Assembly (NCBI GenBank): GCA_009746045.1
Contig: RPFO01000080.1
Location: 3,514,251 to 3,578,250, forward strand
Source of the DNA: Mesostigma viride
Taxonomy: Eukaryota > Streptophyta > Mesostigmatophyceae > Mesostigmatales > Mesostigmataceae
Length of the DNA stretch: 64,000 nt
Reading direction: 5' to 3'
Shown here: positions 33,330-43,378 of the stretch, one piece after another
Layout of the letters: every line of letters starts with the position of its first letter
Position numbering within the stretch: position 1 is the first letter of the stretch
Made by a program: the position numbers and the translations under genes
The notes under the pieces: model-generated
Databases searched by the model: none
What the model saw: the letters and a program-made list of their open reading frames with translations, nothing else
Told to the model about the DNA's origin: nothing

Positions 33330-34330
33330 ATCTGTACATACCTTGAGTGCTAATAATGACAATAAAAGATTTTCTCTCTTGTATGACATTGCCTCAAGGT
33401 TGCATACCATGTTTGGCCATGCAGCTCAGTCTTTGCAAGTTGCTAGACGGCTGGGAGGAAGTGAGTTGTACTCCATCTGCCAACAGGTTGCTCAAGCTTG
33501 CAAGTGCAGGCTAGTTGCTAGAAAGCCCAAGCAGTCTCATGCCAGGTCTCCTATTTTGCAGCCAGGCCATGTGCCTGAGGTAGATATTCAGAGAATCAGG
33601 GGTTGGAAGCTGCTGGTGGCAGTGGACAGATATACCAAGTACAAGACCCTAGAGATCCTGCCTGACATGGAGAAGCCTACATTAATTGCTGCTCTGAAGT
33701 AATTGACAAGGAGCAGGTACCCTGGGTTGGAGTTGCTGCAGTGTGACACGCAGTTTGAGTGCTGTGAGAACCTGCCAGAATTTCCAGAGTTGCTGATTAC
33801 ACCCAGGGAGAGCCACGGCCAGCAAGGGGTTGTGGAGAGAGCCATCCAAGAGATCAAGACTGTGCTGCTGGTGGAGAGGATTCCAAGGACGTCATCTGCC
33901 ATTGTGACATCTGCATGGCTACGTTCTGTGGAGGATAGGCTGAACCTCAGGACTCCCATGTTCTTTGGTGACATTGCCATCAATCCTCTTATGCTGCACA
34001 CCAGGATGCTGCCAGCTGATGCTGAGCAGGCATGGAAGGAGAAGCTAGAGGCCAAGTTCCTCAAGCTGAGGCAGAAAGACAAGGGCTGGAGTGTCCTAGA
34101 ACCTAACGTTGGACAACAGGTTGTTGTGTGGAAGGAGCCAAGCTTTCCAGGGAAACGTGGCAGCTGGCATGATGGGGTGGTGACCCGAGTAGAAGCCGCT
34201 GGCCATAAGTGCTGGGTGGCCATTGATGGCTCCCAAGCAGTGCACCGTCTGTCCTGGTCAAAGATCCGTCCCCGGGGAGGTAATCAAGGAGACCTCTTCC
34301 ATGTGCCCGTTGGTGTACAAGGCGGGGGTG
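33330..34330 (+). pseudogene. Outer element integrase
   Basis: An N-terminal region with RLHTMFGHAAQSLQVARRLGG and paired Cys further on is followed by the catalytic core: Asp in EVDIQ (near 33580), Asp in CDTQF (near 33745), Glu in GVVERAIQEIK (near 33835), with spacing typical of a DDE integrase. An in-frame TAA at 33700 breaks it. A C-terminal SH3-like stretch (QQVVVWKEPSF, GSWHDGVVTRVEAAGHKCWV) closes it. It integrates the cDNA copy. The same order is seen in the inner element. Confidence 0.8.
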
Positions 34331-34529
34331 ACGTGGAACTTCCTGATCAGGGTGCTACAGCTGTATCGAGCCCTCAGGGTGACCCTGGCCCGGCCCCTGG
34401 GGTACCTTCACATACAGTGGTTGGGCAAGCAGGCGGACAGGCTGCACCTCCGGAACGGCCCGACACCAGGCCTAGGGGTGTGCGTCTATCAGATATTGTA
34501 CAGGCTTTGCAAAGAGCCAAGAAGGAGCC

Positions 34530-34800
34530 TAAGGTGTCCAAGCTTGTCCAGTTGGATGAACCTGAGGTAGCTGCCATGGAGATAGATACCAATGCACAGG
34601 TTTCTGTCATGGGACCTCAGCATACAGGAGAACTGCTGGTCGGAGAACCAAGTTGCCCCTGGGTGTCTGATTTCAGTGGTAGGACGCATCTAAGGGTGCT
34701 GGGAGAGGTTACTGCCCCTGTCATGGGTGTGGATGTGACCTTCCTTGTCCTAGAGTCCACTATGATGGCCCTGTGATTTTGGGTCAGAATTTTCTGGGCA
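34530..34800 (+). pseudogene. Outer element protease-like domain, downstream of integrase
   Basis: AMEIDTNAQVSVMGPQ (near 34573-34620) resembles the retropepsin active-site loop (D-T-G-A), but with Asn in place of Gly. DFSGRTHLRVLGEV and VILGQNFLGNPG follow, the latter matching the second retropepsin motif (I-L-G-x-x-F/L). A frame change near 34775 lies just before ILGQNFL. Placement after the integrase and before RT is unlike standard Copia order. Confidence 0.7.
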
Positions 34801-35731
34801 ATCCTGGGATTTCTATCAGAGCTACAGCTCTGAGAAGAGATGGCTGGGGGATGATTCCCCTAGAAAATTTCAGGACAACATTTCCAGTCAGGTGCAGGGC
34901 CAAGCCGGTCAAGGGTGTAAAATGGGATGAAGGGGAGGTGCCCCCAGCAGCCAGTTTGGTGATTCCAGCTGTGTTGCACCCCAGCAGTATTGGCATAACT
35001 CACAGGAGCCTTGCTGCACACTCTCCTTTGACATATGACCAGCTAGTCCAAGAGATGAGCTCGCCTACTTTGTTTGAGGCTTGGAAGCTCGCCTTCTCCA
35101 AGGCATTGGAGTCCTGAGTGGTTGCAGTTTGAGTGTGCTGCACCAACAGACAGACGTCCCCCAGCATCAAGGAAGCTTGCTTTGAGATTTGTGCTGAAGA
35201 GGAAGGTTGTGGATGAGGTATCAGTGCCCCATGTCAGGCCTGTCCTGAATGAGTATCACGGCACGGGGAGTCTGCCAGGAGAGGAGCTGTACACGCCAGG
35301 GATGTTACACGACACATGGAGAATTTTGCTATGTCTCTACGTGGGGTTGCAGTTGCTGAACAGGGGAGCAGCTATGTCATCAGCCTGATGACATAGCACG
35401 GTGCTGCTGGACTTCAAGAGGGCATTTTTAAAATCTGATCCAGAAGTGGCCACTGAGGAGGGTATGGAAGCAGGATGAGCCTTACTGTGTTGAGGTGCCT
35501 GCTATCTGGAAGCTGGAGCTGCATCAACATTTCCTGGTTATTCTGAAGGGCCTGGAAGGACTCAGGTCGAGCCCAATCATCTGGAGACTCACGCAGTCAC
35601 GCTGCAGGAAGCTCTGATCAGTGAGTGTGGCTTGAGAGTGTCTTCAGTTGATCCCTGTTTGTTGCTGGCCCAATGGGAGGGTCTGCCAGTGTATGCTAGT
35701 TTGCATGGAGATGATCTGCATTTGCTAGCCC
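34800..35731 (+). pseudogene. Outer element reverse transcriptase, part 1
   Basis: Copia-type RT readable across frames: KLALRFVLKRKVVDEVSVPH, GEELYTPGMLHDTWRIL, FKRAFLKSDPE, DPCLLLAQWEGLPVYASLHGDD. Frame changes near 35115 and stops near 35388 show decay. The catalytic box is HGDD at 35704-35715, where Copia elements normally have YVDD. The inner LTR element inserts 16 nt after this box; RT resumes at 43379 in the same frame. Confidence 0.85.
35371..35397. other. Perfect 12-bp-stem palindrome inside the RT relic
   Basis: GCTATGTCATCA, 3-nt loop, TGATGACATAGC. The second arm introduces in-frame stops at the place where the inner element encodes GQDYVCKATDIKRAF, so it looks like a small templated inverted duplication that damaged the RT. 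Confidence 0.65.
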
Positions 35732-36204
35732 AGTTAGAATGCGGTGGGATATATTGCTTGAGAACACTGAAGGCTTGGAGCAATGAATTGCTTCCTTCAT
35801 TAGAAAATAGGTTTACCCTTTATCAACGTTCCCCTCACCGGCTGCGCCGCCAGTGACCGTTGGGTGCAGACCGTTGGCCCGAGGCCACACGATGACAGGT
35901 AGCAGTCTAGTCACTGCATCGTGCGATCACAAATCAATGCACGCTGCAGTACGGTCCCTATCTAGGATACTCTAGTACCGTCCAATGACAGGACACTACG
36001 TATACTGGGTACTGACATCTGTCACGTACCTCAGTACCCAAAGTACCTATCTAGGGAAACGTATGCGACTCGACTAGCATTCCTATCTGCATAGCCCACG
36101 TGGTATTTATATTCACATACCAACGTAGGTTTACAAGGCTTATTCATACGTTGTATTCACAATGCCTTTGAGACTTAGTCTACAGCAAAGCATGGAGACT
36201 AACT
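35732..36204 (-). repeat. 3' LTR of the inner element
   Basis: 473 bp, ends AGTTAG...CTAACT. On the minus strand TATAAATA lies at 36111-36104. The A-rich purine stretch just before it on the minus strand (around 36205-36235) is the candidate polypurine tract. Confidence 0.92.
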
Positions 36205-36578
36205 CCAGTATTGTTTTATTATTTATTTCTTAATGCAGGTCTGCACCCCCAACATTATTGTTATTGTTTTTAAGTTGATTAGGGGTACAAAAGAGACATG
36301 GCTGGTTGAGCCAGGTTGGTTACAGCTGGCTGTTCTGGCCAGGTGTTATATTGCACATTAAATAAGGTGTACACAGCTGGCTGGTTTGGCCAGTTACTGA
36401 AGCACACATTAAGTAAATGGATACAAAGCTTGTGTCCTCAAGCTGCAAATGGATACAAATCTGACCTAGCCAGCACTCACACCCCACAACGAATGTGTTG
36501 AATTTTATGGCGCCCAGCAGCTATCGCTGTGGTAAGGGGGTGTGGTGGTTGTGTACTGTGCTATGGCCAGTCATTTAT

Positions 36579-37140
36579 TCAAACACTGACTCTGATATCA
36601 TAGGGGTTCATGTTCTGAAAGAGGAGCTGGTACTGTTGGCCAGCAGCATCCCGCAGCTTCGTGAGAGCGTCTGCTGGGTTGTCCTCATCATCCACATGAG
36701 TCCAGCTGGAAAAATAGGTGGCCTCCTGTTTGAGGATCACCCAATCCAGGTCAGTGTGGACAGCAGCAGAGACAGATTTCTTGGTTAGAAAACTGATCAC
36801 AGATTGGCTGTCAGTATAGAGATGTGAGATGACATTGCATGTGCTGCCTGCCTGGGTTTGTAGCCAGGTGAGCATGTGCTGCAGGGAACGAGCATGCAAT
36901 GCAGCAGACACCACAGCACGACATTCAGCTGAGTTGCTGCTGCCAGGTTTTCTGCGGTGTAGCCTGCTGTACCAGGAAGTGAGGGACATGTAATCTGACC
37001 TGTTGGTGAGAAAAAACAGCCCTGATTCCCGTGCCCCCATCTGATTGATTGTTCTGCTCTCCATGGAGCTGTCCATGACACTGTGGATGTGGATGTCTTC
37101 CATCAGATTCAGGCCATGGAGGATGAGGGGGGGCAGTCAT
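36579..37140 (-). CDS. Inner element RNase H
   Basis: Copia-type RNase H: DSSMESRTINQMG, SLTSWYSRLHRRKPG, SSNSAECRAVVSAAL, HLYTDSQSVISFL and the end HVDDEDNPADALTK. The acidic residues (Asp in DSSM, Glu in AECR, Asp in TDSQ, late Asp in NPADALTK) are all present. It is frameshifted from RT near 37130 and 37260, so expression as one polyprotein would fail in this copy. It removes RNA from the RNA-DNA hybrid during cDNA synthesis. Confidence 0.85.
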
Positions 37141-37207
37141 GGACAACTTCCTGATGTGACTGCATTTGATTTGACTAGAACATCATGGGTGACCCTGCTG
37201 ATGACAG

Positions 37208-38743
37208 CTAAGGGAGCCCCACAGATGGCTGACCACCACCCCAGTTTGCCCTGAACAGTGGCACACATGTGTAAGGGGAGGTGTGATGCAGCAGATCTAG
37301 ACAATCTTGAATATATTCTGCAGGAGGAGAGAGAGAGCAGACCCATTGATCTGGCTGCCTGTGCAGCTGCAACATGATGCCACAGAACTGGATGGGGGTT
37401 GTGCTCAATTCCACCTGTTTGCCAATCTCATATGATTCCTGGACCTGCTGAATAAAGGTTTCCACCTCAGCTCTAGGCCCACAAATGAGTTGGTCATCTC
37501 CATGCCACACAAAGAACAGCAGTCCAGAGGGGGTGGGTACAACAAAAAAGCATGGGTCCAGGTCATCATACGTGGCCTTGAGCTTTTTGAATACTTCCTC
37601 TGCTGAGTCTCTGAAAATTTTTGGGGCACTGACAAGCCCTTCCACCCCAATGTTGATGATAAGGTGGGGCTCATCAATATAAGGTTTCCACACAGCTGGG
37701 GTGTCTACCACGTACACCTTCCCTTTCCACACAGATTCAGCCTTTTCTGGGTCCCCCCTGAGGAAGGCCCTTTTAATATCAGTGGCTTTGCAGACATAGT
37801 CTTGGCCTGCATTGAGGTTGTGGAGGAATAGGGAGAGCATGATCCTGAGTGAGGTTTGTTGCAGCCCAGGTGTGTATGTTTCCCCTTTTGGCAGTGTGGA
37901 TGTCCCCTTTAATTCTGTGACACATGGTCTGGCATGGAAGATTGGGGAGCCCACTTTTTGTGGTTTTTGTTTGAGAACAAATTTTAATCTGAGCTTTTTG
38001 GCTCCCTCTGGCACGTCCCATGAAGGGGTGACAGGCGGTTTGTATTGAGGGTTTTTGGGGTTGGGCAGGACCCATTCCTGCCTGGCTTGGTGGACAATGG
38101 CCATCAGCCACTTGGTAAACCCTTTTTGTGTTTTGCATTCTTGTATGACGTGGGAGATTTGGTGGGGTGAGTGCATGGCTATGTCCCACTTACCCAGCCC
38201 AAAGGCTGAGGGATGGAGGAACTGGCTGTGCACTAACTTGTCCAGATCAGGGATCTCCCCTGGTGCATACTGAGTGTTGACTGCCTTGATGACAGCATCC
38301 ATACCAGGGACAATACTGGAGAGAGGGATTTTAAAGTGGTCCAGAGGAACTGCACCCACCCCTGTGACACTGAGCTCATTAGCTGAGATAAGCACCCCAG
38401 GATAGGATACAAAAGGTTCCCCCAACAAGGTGTTACCAGAGTACCCCTCCACCACCTGGAAGGGTGTCTGAATACCAAGTATAGGGAGCATCACTTGTCC
38501 CACTACATCCAGTGAGCTTTGGCCTGAGAAATCCTGCACCCGTGCCCAAAATGAAGGTGCAATCTCAAGACCAGGGATGGCTTGTGCACTGATCACACTG
38601 ACCTGTGCCTGAGTGTCTATTGCCAGGGTCCAGGGGTCCTGACTAGTGCACACAGCTGAGACTTTTGCCAACCCTGCGGCCACAGCAGCTTGTTGCTTAT
38701 GTGACCTGTGTAATGCTTGCAAGGCGACTGCCAATTTGACCTC
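37208..38743 (-). CDS. Inner element protease-like plus reverse transcriptase ORF
   Basis: The frame is open from the gag-integrase stop: GAG at 38743-38741 overlaps TGA at 38744-38742. Residues about 35-130 hold LAIDTQAQVSVISAQ and, later, NTLLGEPFV, resembling a retropepsin active loop (D-T-G-A with Gln for Gly) and its second motif. RT follows: KLRLKFVLKQKPQK, GETYTPGLQQTSLRIMLSLF, VCKATDIKRAFLRG (first catalytic Asp), then VWHGDDQLICG with HGDD at 37504-37493 in place of YVDD. No ATG is needed if expression is by frameshift from the upstream ORF. It ends early because of a frameshift near 37260. Confidence 0.88.
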   Translation of the reverse strand, partial: EVKLAVALQALHRSHKQQAAVAAGLAKVSAVCTSQDPWTLAIDTQAQVSVISAQAIPGLEIAPSFWARVQDFSGQSSLDVVGQVMLPILGIQTPFQVVEGYSGNTLLGEPFVSYPGVLISANELSVTGVGAVPLDHFKIPLSSIVPGMDAVIKAVNTQYAPGEIPDLDKLVHSQFLHPSAFGLGKWDIAMHSPHQISHVIQECKTQKGFTKWLMAIVHQARQEWVLPNPKNPQYKPPVTPSWDVPEGAKKLRLKFVLKQKPQKVGSPIFHARPCVTELKGTSTLPKGETYTPGLQQTSLRIMLSLFLHNLNAGQDYVCKATDIKRAFLRGDPEKAESVWKGKVYVVDTPAVWKPYIDEPHLIINIGVEGLVSAPKIFRDSAEEVFKKLKATYDDLDPCFFVVPTPSGLLFFVWHGDDQLICGPRAEVETFIQQVQESYEIGKQVELSTTPIQFCGIMLQLHRQPDQWVCSLSPPAEYIQDCLDLLHHTSPYTCVPLFRANWGGGQPSVGLP

Positions 38744-41700
38744 AGAGCGGGAGGTTGGCAGACAATTTGGTGCCTTGGGGCTGAGCTAATGCTTCCAACC
38801 CAGCTACCTCGTGCCTGGTTAAGCAATCCCCAGGTTGTGAAGTGGGCCTGGCTTCACTGAGGGTGGAAGGGTTCACAGAGGGTGCTGTGGTGCTGTCAAC
38901 AGCAGTAATTGGTGGCTCAGAGCTACTGCTGGGCATGCTGGAGTTGCCAGATAGAAGTAGTGAGTCCATGCTTAAAGACTCTTCCCCAGGCACGTCTGCC
39001 ATGGGAGAATAATACTTCTTAATTCTATGACAGCTCACCCTGTGACGCTTCCCATTGATATTGTGCTTGACCTCCACGGTCTTGCTGTTTTTGGTAAATC
39101 CACGGATGGTAACTGGACCTAGCCAAGTTCCAACCTTACCAAAGCTGTTTTCCTTGTAATAGAGAACTTGATCACCTTTTTGGAATACTGGCCTGGAATG
39201 GGTTTTATCTTTTTCTGCCAGTTTTGCTGAGGTTTGTGCACGTGCAGTGTTGTACAGTGCTATCACCTCTGGGGGATATACACCTGCCTGCAGGCCTGCT
39301 GGGATTACTTCACCCCACGTGGCATGCAAGACAGGTCTCATGTTTAGGGTTGTGCACATTTCATGACACCAGAGTGCCCTGTCACAATAGACCCCTGAAG
39401 TAGCATCCTTGGAAGGATTTTTGGCTAGTAGGGTTTTGACAGATCTGATGGTTCTTTCAATGACCCCCTGACCCTCATGATCTTCCAGCCCAGCAATCTC
39501 TATTGCTTCACACCCTTCCAGGTCAGTCAGACAAGAAAATTGTTGATCAAGCAAAATTCTGTCAACTGGGTAGAATCTGGGTAAAGCAATCATGAGTGCA
39601 ACACGTAGCTGCCCTGCAGACATGCCAGGTAGGGGTTCCATTACTGTGAACCTGGACCATGAGTCTTTTAGGATCAGGTAGGGTTGGACATCTTTGTTGA
39701 TGTGCATCACATCCCCCACTATCATGCCCCTATTGGTGGAAGGAGTTGCAGTATGCCATTTTTGAGGTTTGGGGCTATTGAACTGACATTCTTGACAGTG
39801 TTGTCTAGCCAGTTTTACTGCATTCCTGAGTTGTTTTCCCATGCTACTACCCCCCAGCCGTCTGGCCAGTTCCTCAGCCACTGTTTCATGACCCATGGCT
39901 AGGTGCAGCTGATGAGCAAGCTCCTTGATATCTATGGAGTTGTCAACAGTAGGGGTTAGTGCTTTTATGTAAGGTTCCAGAACAGGGTGTTGGGAGGACA
40001 GTAAGGTTGCTGCCTCAAAATCAATTATGCCCTGGTTGCCATCCCCAATGGTAATGAGATCATCATCCTCAGAGTACATAAGGTGAGTGAACTCACATTG
40101 ATTTGGGTAGCGAGGCCTGTTGCAACGGCTGCCTGGAGGCCCCAGGGGATGACGTGCGTGCCAGCAGCCCGGGCAGAGATCCACCCCGTTGGCCAGGGAG
40201 TCGTTGTTGGGGCAGTTGTGCCGTGCGTGCCCTCGTTGGAAGCACCTCAGGCACCTTATGGACCCCCAGGGTTGCCAGGCTGGTTGTTGTTGTGTTGTTG
40301 TTGTTGTTGTTTCCCTGCTGGGACCGGTTCTGGCCCTGCTGGGACCTGTTGTTGTTGTTGTTTTGGCCCTGTTGGGACCTGTTGTTATTGTTGCCCTGCT
40401 GGGACCTGTTGTTGTTGTTGTTGTTGTTGTTGTTGGGGTTGCCATGCAGGGGCACACGGTGCCACGTGTTGCCACGCCCCTGAGAGCCACTGCCCCCTTG
40501 GTGGGAGGACTTGTGGGTCTTGGGTGCCCCCCCTGGCTGGCCTGCCCCTTGCGTTTGTGGCCTTGGACACCCTGGACCTTGGGGTCCTGGGCCTGGTTGT
40601 TGCCAGTACCCAGGGGGTCCACTGCCTCCTCGATATAGAGCATGGCAGCTCTGAAGTTGTCCCAGAGGGACTTGAGGCCTGTAAGCAGGGTAGCCAGGAC
40701 AGAAGGTTGCAAATTAGCTTTTGTTAGCCAGGTGTGGATGAGATACCTTGGTTGGAGCTTGAGAAGCTCAAGGTCTTTCTCAATCATTACCCTGTATGTT
40801 TTTGCATCCCCAGAGAGGTTATTCTTGTTCACCTTATATGCAGCAAGCCAGTTGAAACGTTCTACTGCTTCCATGTGGTTATTGGTAAGCACTAGCTGTT
40901 TCAGATCAGTGATAAAGGTAGGCCACTGTTCAATGGCTGCTTCAGGTGTCAGGGTACGTTCCTGATAGGTTTGAATCAATGCTCTGATTGCAGGAGATGA
41001 TTGATGGAATGTGGAGGAGGCCCTGAGAGCCTTAAACTGATGTCTAAGGTTAAGACCTTCCATCCCATACTCCAAAGCAAAAACAAATTGCTTAGCTTGT
41101 TCAACAGTGTGACCCTCAGGCAAGCCAGCAATATTGATTTTGGATTCCTTTTTATGAGGGTTAAACACACCTGTGAGAGGGGGGTTGGCCCTCAAGAAGC
41201 TGTCGGTTGCTTGTTGCAGGCGGGTGGGGTCCAGGTTGATGGTCCCCCGCTCATACCGCGACATCAGGGCGCGCAGGCCCTCGACAGTTTGCAGCTGGTT
41301 AGCTGTTAACTGCTGATCTTGCAACGAGGCCAGCTGGGCCTGGAGAATGGCGAGCTGTTCCAGGACATCCCCGCTCCTTGGGGGGGCCTCAGCAGGCCTG
41401 TTGGGTGCCTGTGGCACCTCTGCACCTCCCCCCAGGGCCTCCTGGGGTCCTGGCCACCCCCCCTGGTTTGGGAGGGGGCCCCAACCCACAGGGCGAACCT
41501 GGGGTGGTGGGGGAGGGGGAGGGGGGGTCATGGTGGCCCTGGGGGAGCCCGGGGGTGTCCGGGTAACCCCACTGGGTCCAGCCCCATCGGTGGAGGGGCG
41601 GGCAGGGGTGTCTGCCTCTGCTCTCCTCCTGGCCTCCTCCCGCATGAGACGCTTCATCTCCTTGCGTACCTCATGCTCCCGGAGGGCTGCCTGAAAAGCA

Positions 41701-42887
41701 GCCTCATCCTCGGGTATGTCAGGGAGTGGTTCTCCCATGATCATAGCAGGCCGGACTGGACAGTCCGCCTCTTTGCCCTTCCTCGCGCCCAGGGCCAGCA
41801 GTCCCTCCTTGTACTGCAGGGGTTGGGGGGGAGAGGGTTTCTTGCTGGTGGTTTCCAGCGGGGGGGCTTCTTCAGCTACCACCCCATGTTTGGCCAAGAT
41901 GGCCTCCGTGACCCTGGCTTGGGTGATGGAGGACATGGTTTTAAAGTGTGCTGACCGAGCAAGCTCGGCCAGGTCTTGACTGTCCGCATAGTGCATGGGA
42001 TAGTCAGCATTTTTTAAGAGGTCACGTAACCGCTGGGTGGCCTCGCGGTACGCGTCCGCCATCGCCTGGTGGGTAGCCAGGCGACGGGCGGCTTCCTCTT
42101 CATATTCTTGCCGCTTAGCGGCGAGCCGAAAAGCCGCCTCTCGGCGGACCTCTCGGTCCCGCTGCCGCTCTCGGCGTTCTTCATTTGCCACCAGCGCGGC
42201 CTGCTCGACCGCCAGGAGCGCTGGGGTAAGATTGATCTCAGTCTCCCCATCGGGGAGACTGGCAGTGTCGGATACCTCATCGTCGGACATTGGTTGTCCG
42301 GCGATGGGTTCCACAGGTTTTCGCACCACCCGTGCGAGTTTAATACTCTCCATGTCCTTCTTCTTGCGAAGAAGGGACGCAGAGGGTCGCCCAAACGTTA
42401 GCTCAATGTGGTTATGTCCCTGGGCGAAAGGGACATTAAGGTTTGATGTGGCGGGACGAAAGGTAATCGTCCCGTCCGGTGCCACCGAGGCCGTCTGACG
42501 GGGCATACGCTCCCGAAGAGATGGCAACGTGGGGCCGGACTGTGGAGCCTCAGTGGGGTTTACCACCGAGGTCTCCGCAGCCATGGCCGCGCCAGCCGTG
42601 GTTGCGGCTGGGGCGGCCGCCGGAGTCGAGGGTAAGCCGGTCTCCCCGGGGGGAGCCGTCTCGGCCTCCGGCCTCGCAGGGGAGGGGGGTAGGTCGGTCG
42701 GCTTTGCAGCCGCCGTCCCCTCGTCCTGGCAACCATTGTGAGTCTTTTTGTTCTTTTTCTTTTTCTTGGAAATGGCCGCATCGCCAGCCGGCTTCTTGTT
42801 GTTGTCTCTGGGCATCCGCCGATCCTGCCCATCATCATCCTCGTTGTAGGAAAGCTTCTTAGCGACAGTCTTGTTCGTGATAGCCAT
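38742..42887 (-). CDS. Inner element gag-integrase polyprotein
   Basis: An intact 1381-codon ORF whose ATG lies 18 nt after the 5' LTR. The start is Lys/Pro/Ala rich; then come charged helices (EEAARRLATHQAMADAYREA), a Pro-rich linker and a capsid-like helical domain (FNPHKKESKINIAGLPEGHT onward). A Thr/Gln tract leads to zinc knuckle CLRCFQRGHARHNC (about residue 877) and a second Cys/His cluster. Integrase follows directly: HLAMGH...CQEC zinc-binding region (about 990), DDE core with Asp in GDVMHI (about 1054), Asp in LLDQQF (about 1109), Glu in GVIERTI (about 1139), and an SH3-like tail (WLGPVTIRGF). No protease lies between knuckle and integrase. Confidence 0.93.
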   Translation of the reverse strand: MAITNKTVAKKLSYNEDDDGQDRRMPRDNNKKPAGDAAISKKKKKNKKTHNGCQDEGTAAAKPTDLPPSPARPEAETAPPGETGLPSTPAAAPAATTAGAAMAAETSVVNPTEAPQSGPTLPSLRERMPRQTASVAPDGTITFRPATSNLNVPFAQGHNHIELTFGRPSASLLRKKKDMESIKLARVVRKPVEPIAGQPMSDDEVSDTASLPDGETEINLTPALLAVEQAALVANEERRERQRDREVRREAAFRLAAKRQEYEEEAARRLATHQAMADAYREATQRLRDLLKNADYPMHYADSQDLAELARSAHFKTMSSITQARVTEAILAKHGVVAEEAPPLETTSKKPSPPQPLQYKEGLLALGARKGKEADCPVRPAMIMGEPLPDIPEDEAAFQAALREHEVRKEMKRLMREEARRRAEADTPARPSTDGAGPSGVTRTPPGSPRATMTPPPPPPPPQVRPVGWGPLPNQGGWPGPQEALGGGAEVPQAPNRPAEAPPRSGDVLEQLAILQAQLASLQDQQLTANQLQTVEGLRALMSRYERGTINLDPTRLQQATDSFLRANPPLTGVFNPHKKESKINIAGLPEGHTVEQAKQFVFALEYGMEGLNLRHQFKALRASSTFHQSSPAIRALIQTYQERTLTPEAAIEQWPTFITDLKQLVLTNNHMEAVERFNWLAAYKVNKNNLSGDAKTYRVMIEKDLELLKLQPRYLIHTWLTKANLQPSVLATLLTGLKSLWDNFRAAMLYIEEAVDPLGTGNNQAQDPKVQGVQGHKRKGQASQGGHPRPTSPPTKGAVALRGVATRGTVCPCMATPTTTTTTTTTGPSRATITTGPNRAKTTTTTGPSRARTGPSRETTTTTTQQQPAWQPWGSIRCLRCFQRGHARHNCPNNDSLANGVDLCPGCWHARHPLGPPGSRCNRPRYPNQCEFTHLMYSEDDDLITIGDGNQGIIDFEAATLLSSQHPVLEPYIKALTPTVDNSIDIKELAHQLHLAMGHETVAEELARRLGGSSMGKQLRNAVKLARQHCQECQFNSPKPQKWHTATPSTNRGMIVGDVMHINKDVQPYLILKDSWSRFTVMEPLPGMSAGQLRVALMIALPRFYPVDRILLDQQFSCLTDLEGCEAIEIAGLEDHEGQGVIERTIRSVKTLLAKNPSKDATSGVYCDRALWCHEMCTTLNMRPVLHATWGEVIPAGLQAGVYPPEVIALYNTARAQTSAKLAEKDKTHSRPVFQKGDQVLYYKENSFGKVGTWLGPVTIRGFTKNSKTVEVKHNINGKRHRVSCHRIKKYYSPMADVPGEESLSMDSLLLSGNSSMPSSSSEPPITAVDSTTAPSVNPSTLSEARPTSQPGDCLTRHEVAGLEALAQPQGTKLSANLPL
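40290..40445 (-). repeat. In-frame trinucleotide-rich tract in gag
   Basis: AAC/ACA-rich repeats spaced by a recurring GGTCCCAGCAGGG-type unit encode alternating Thr runs and GPSRA motifs just before the zinc knuckle. In an adjacent frame the same DNA reads Asn runs with RSQQG. It is likely a disordered nucleic-acid-binding segment with unstable length. Confidence 0.75.
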
Positions 42888-42905
42888 GGTAGCAAATAAA
42901 ATTCA

Positions 42906-43378
42906 AGTTAGAATGCGGTGGGATATATTGCTTGAGAACACTGAAGGCTTGGAGCAATGAATTGCTTGGTTCATTAGAAAATAGGTTTACCCTTTATCAA
43001 CGTTCCTCTCACCGGCTGCGCCGCCAGTGACCGTTGGGTGCAGACCGTTGGCCCGAGGCCACACGATGACAGGTAGCAGTCTAGTCACTGCATCGTGCGA
43101 TCACAAATCAATGCACGCTGCAGTACGGTCCCTATCTAGGATACTCTAGTACCGTCCAATGACAGGACACTACGTATACTGGGTACTGACATCTGTCACG
43201 TACCTCAGTACCCAAAGTACCTATCTAGGGAAACGTATGCGACTCGACTAGCATTCCTATCTGTATAGCCCACGTGGTATTTATATTCACATACCAACGT
43301 AGGTTTACAAGGCTTATTCATACGTTGTATTCACAATGCCTTTGAGACTTAGTCTACAGCAAAGCATGGAGACTAACT
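42906..43378 (-). repeat. 5' LTR of the inner element
   Basis: Matches 35732-36204 except at four positions (CTTGGTTC for CTTCCTTC, CCTC for CCCC, TGTA for TGCA). TATAAATA on the minus strand at 43286-43279 is the promoter candidate. The leader to the gag ATG at 42887 is only 18 nt; I see no standard tRNA primer site in it. Confidence 0.92.

Larger units (their letters stand above)
35732..43378 (-). mobile_element. Inner Copia-like LTR retrotransposon (7.65 kb)
   Basis: Two 473-bp direct repeats (35732-36204 and 42906-43378) with inverted ends AGTTAG...CTAACT are flanked by AGCCC at 35727-35731 and 43379-43383. The LTRs differ at four sites. Coding is on the minus strand: a 1381-residue gag-integrase ORF, a protease-RT ORF starting in the +1 frame at its stop codon, and RNase H. 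Excising it with one AGCCC rejoins the RT frame of the outer element (LHLLAPTTWLKKF). It is the better preserved of two related elements here, with two frameshifts near the end of RT. Confidence 0.96.
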
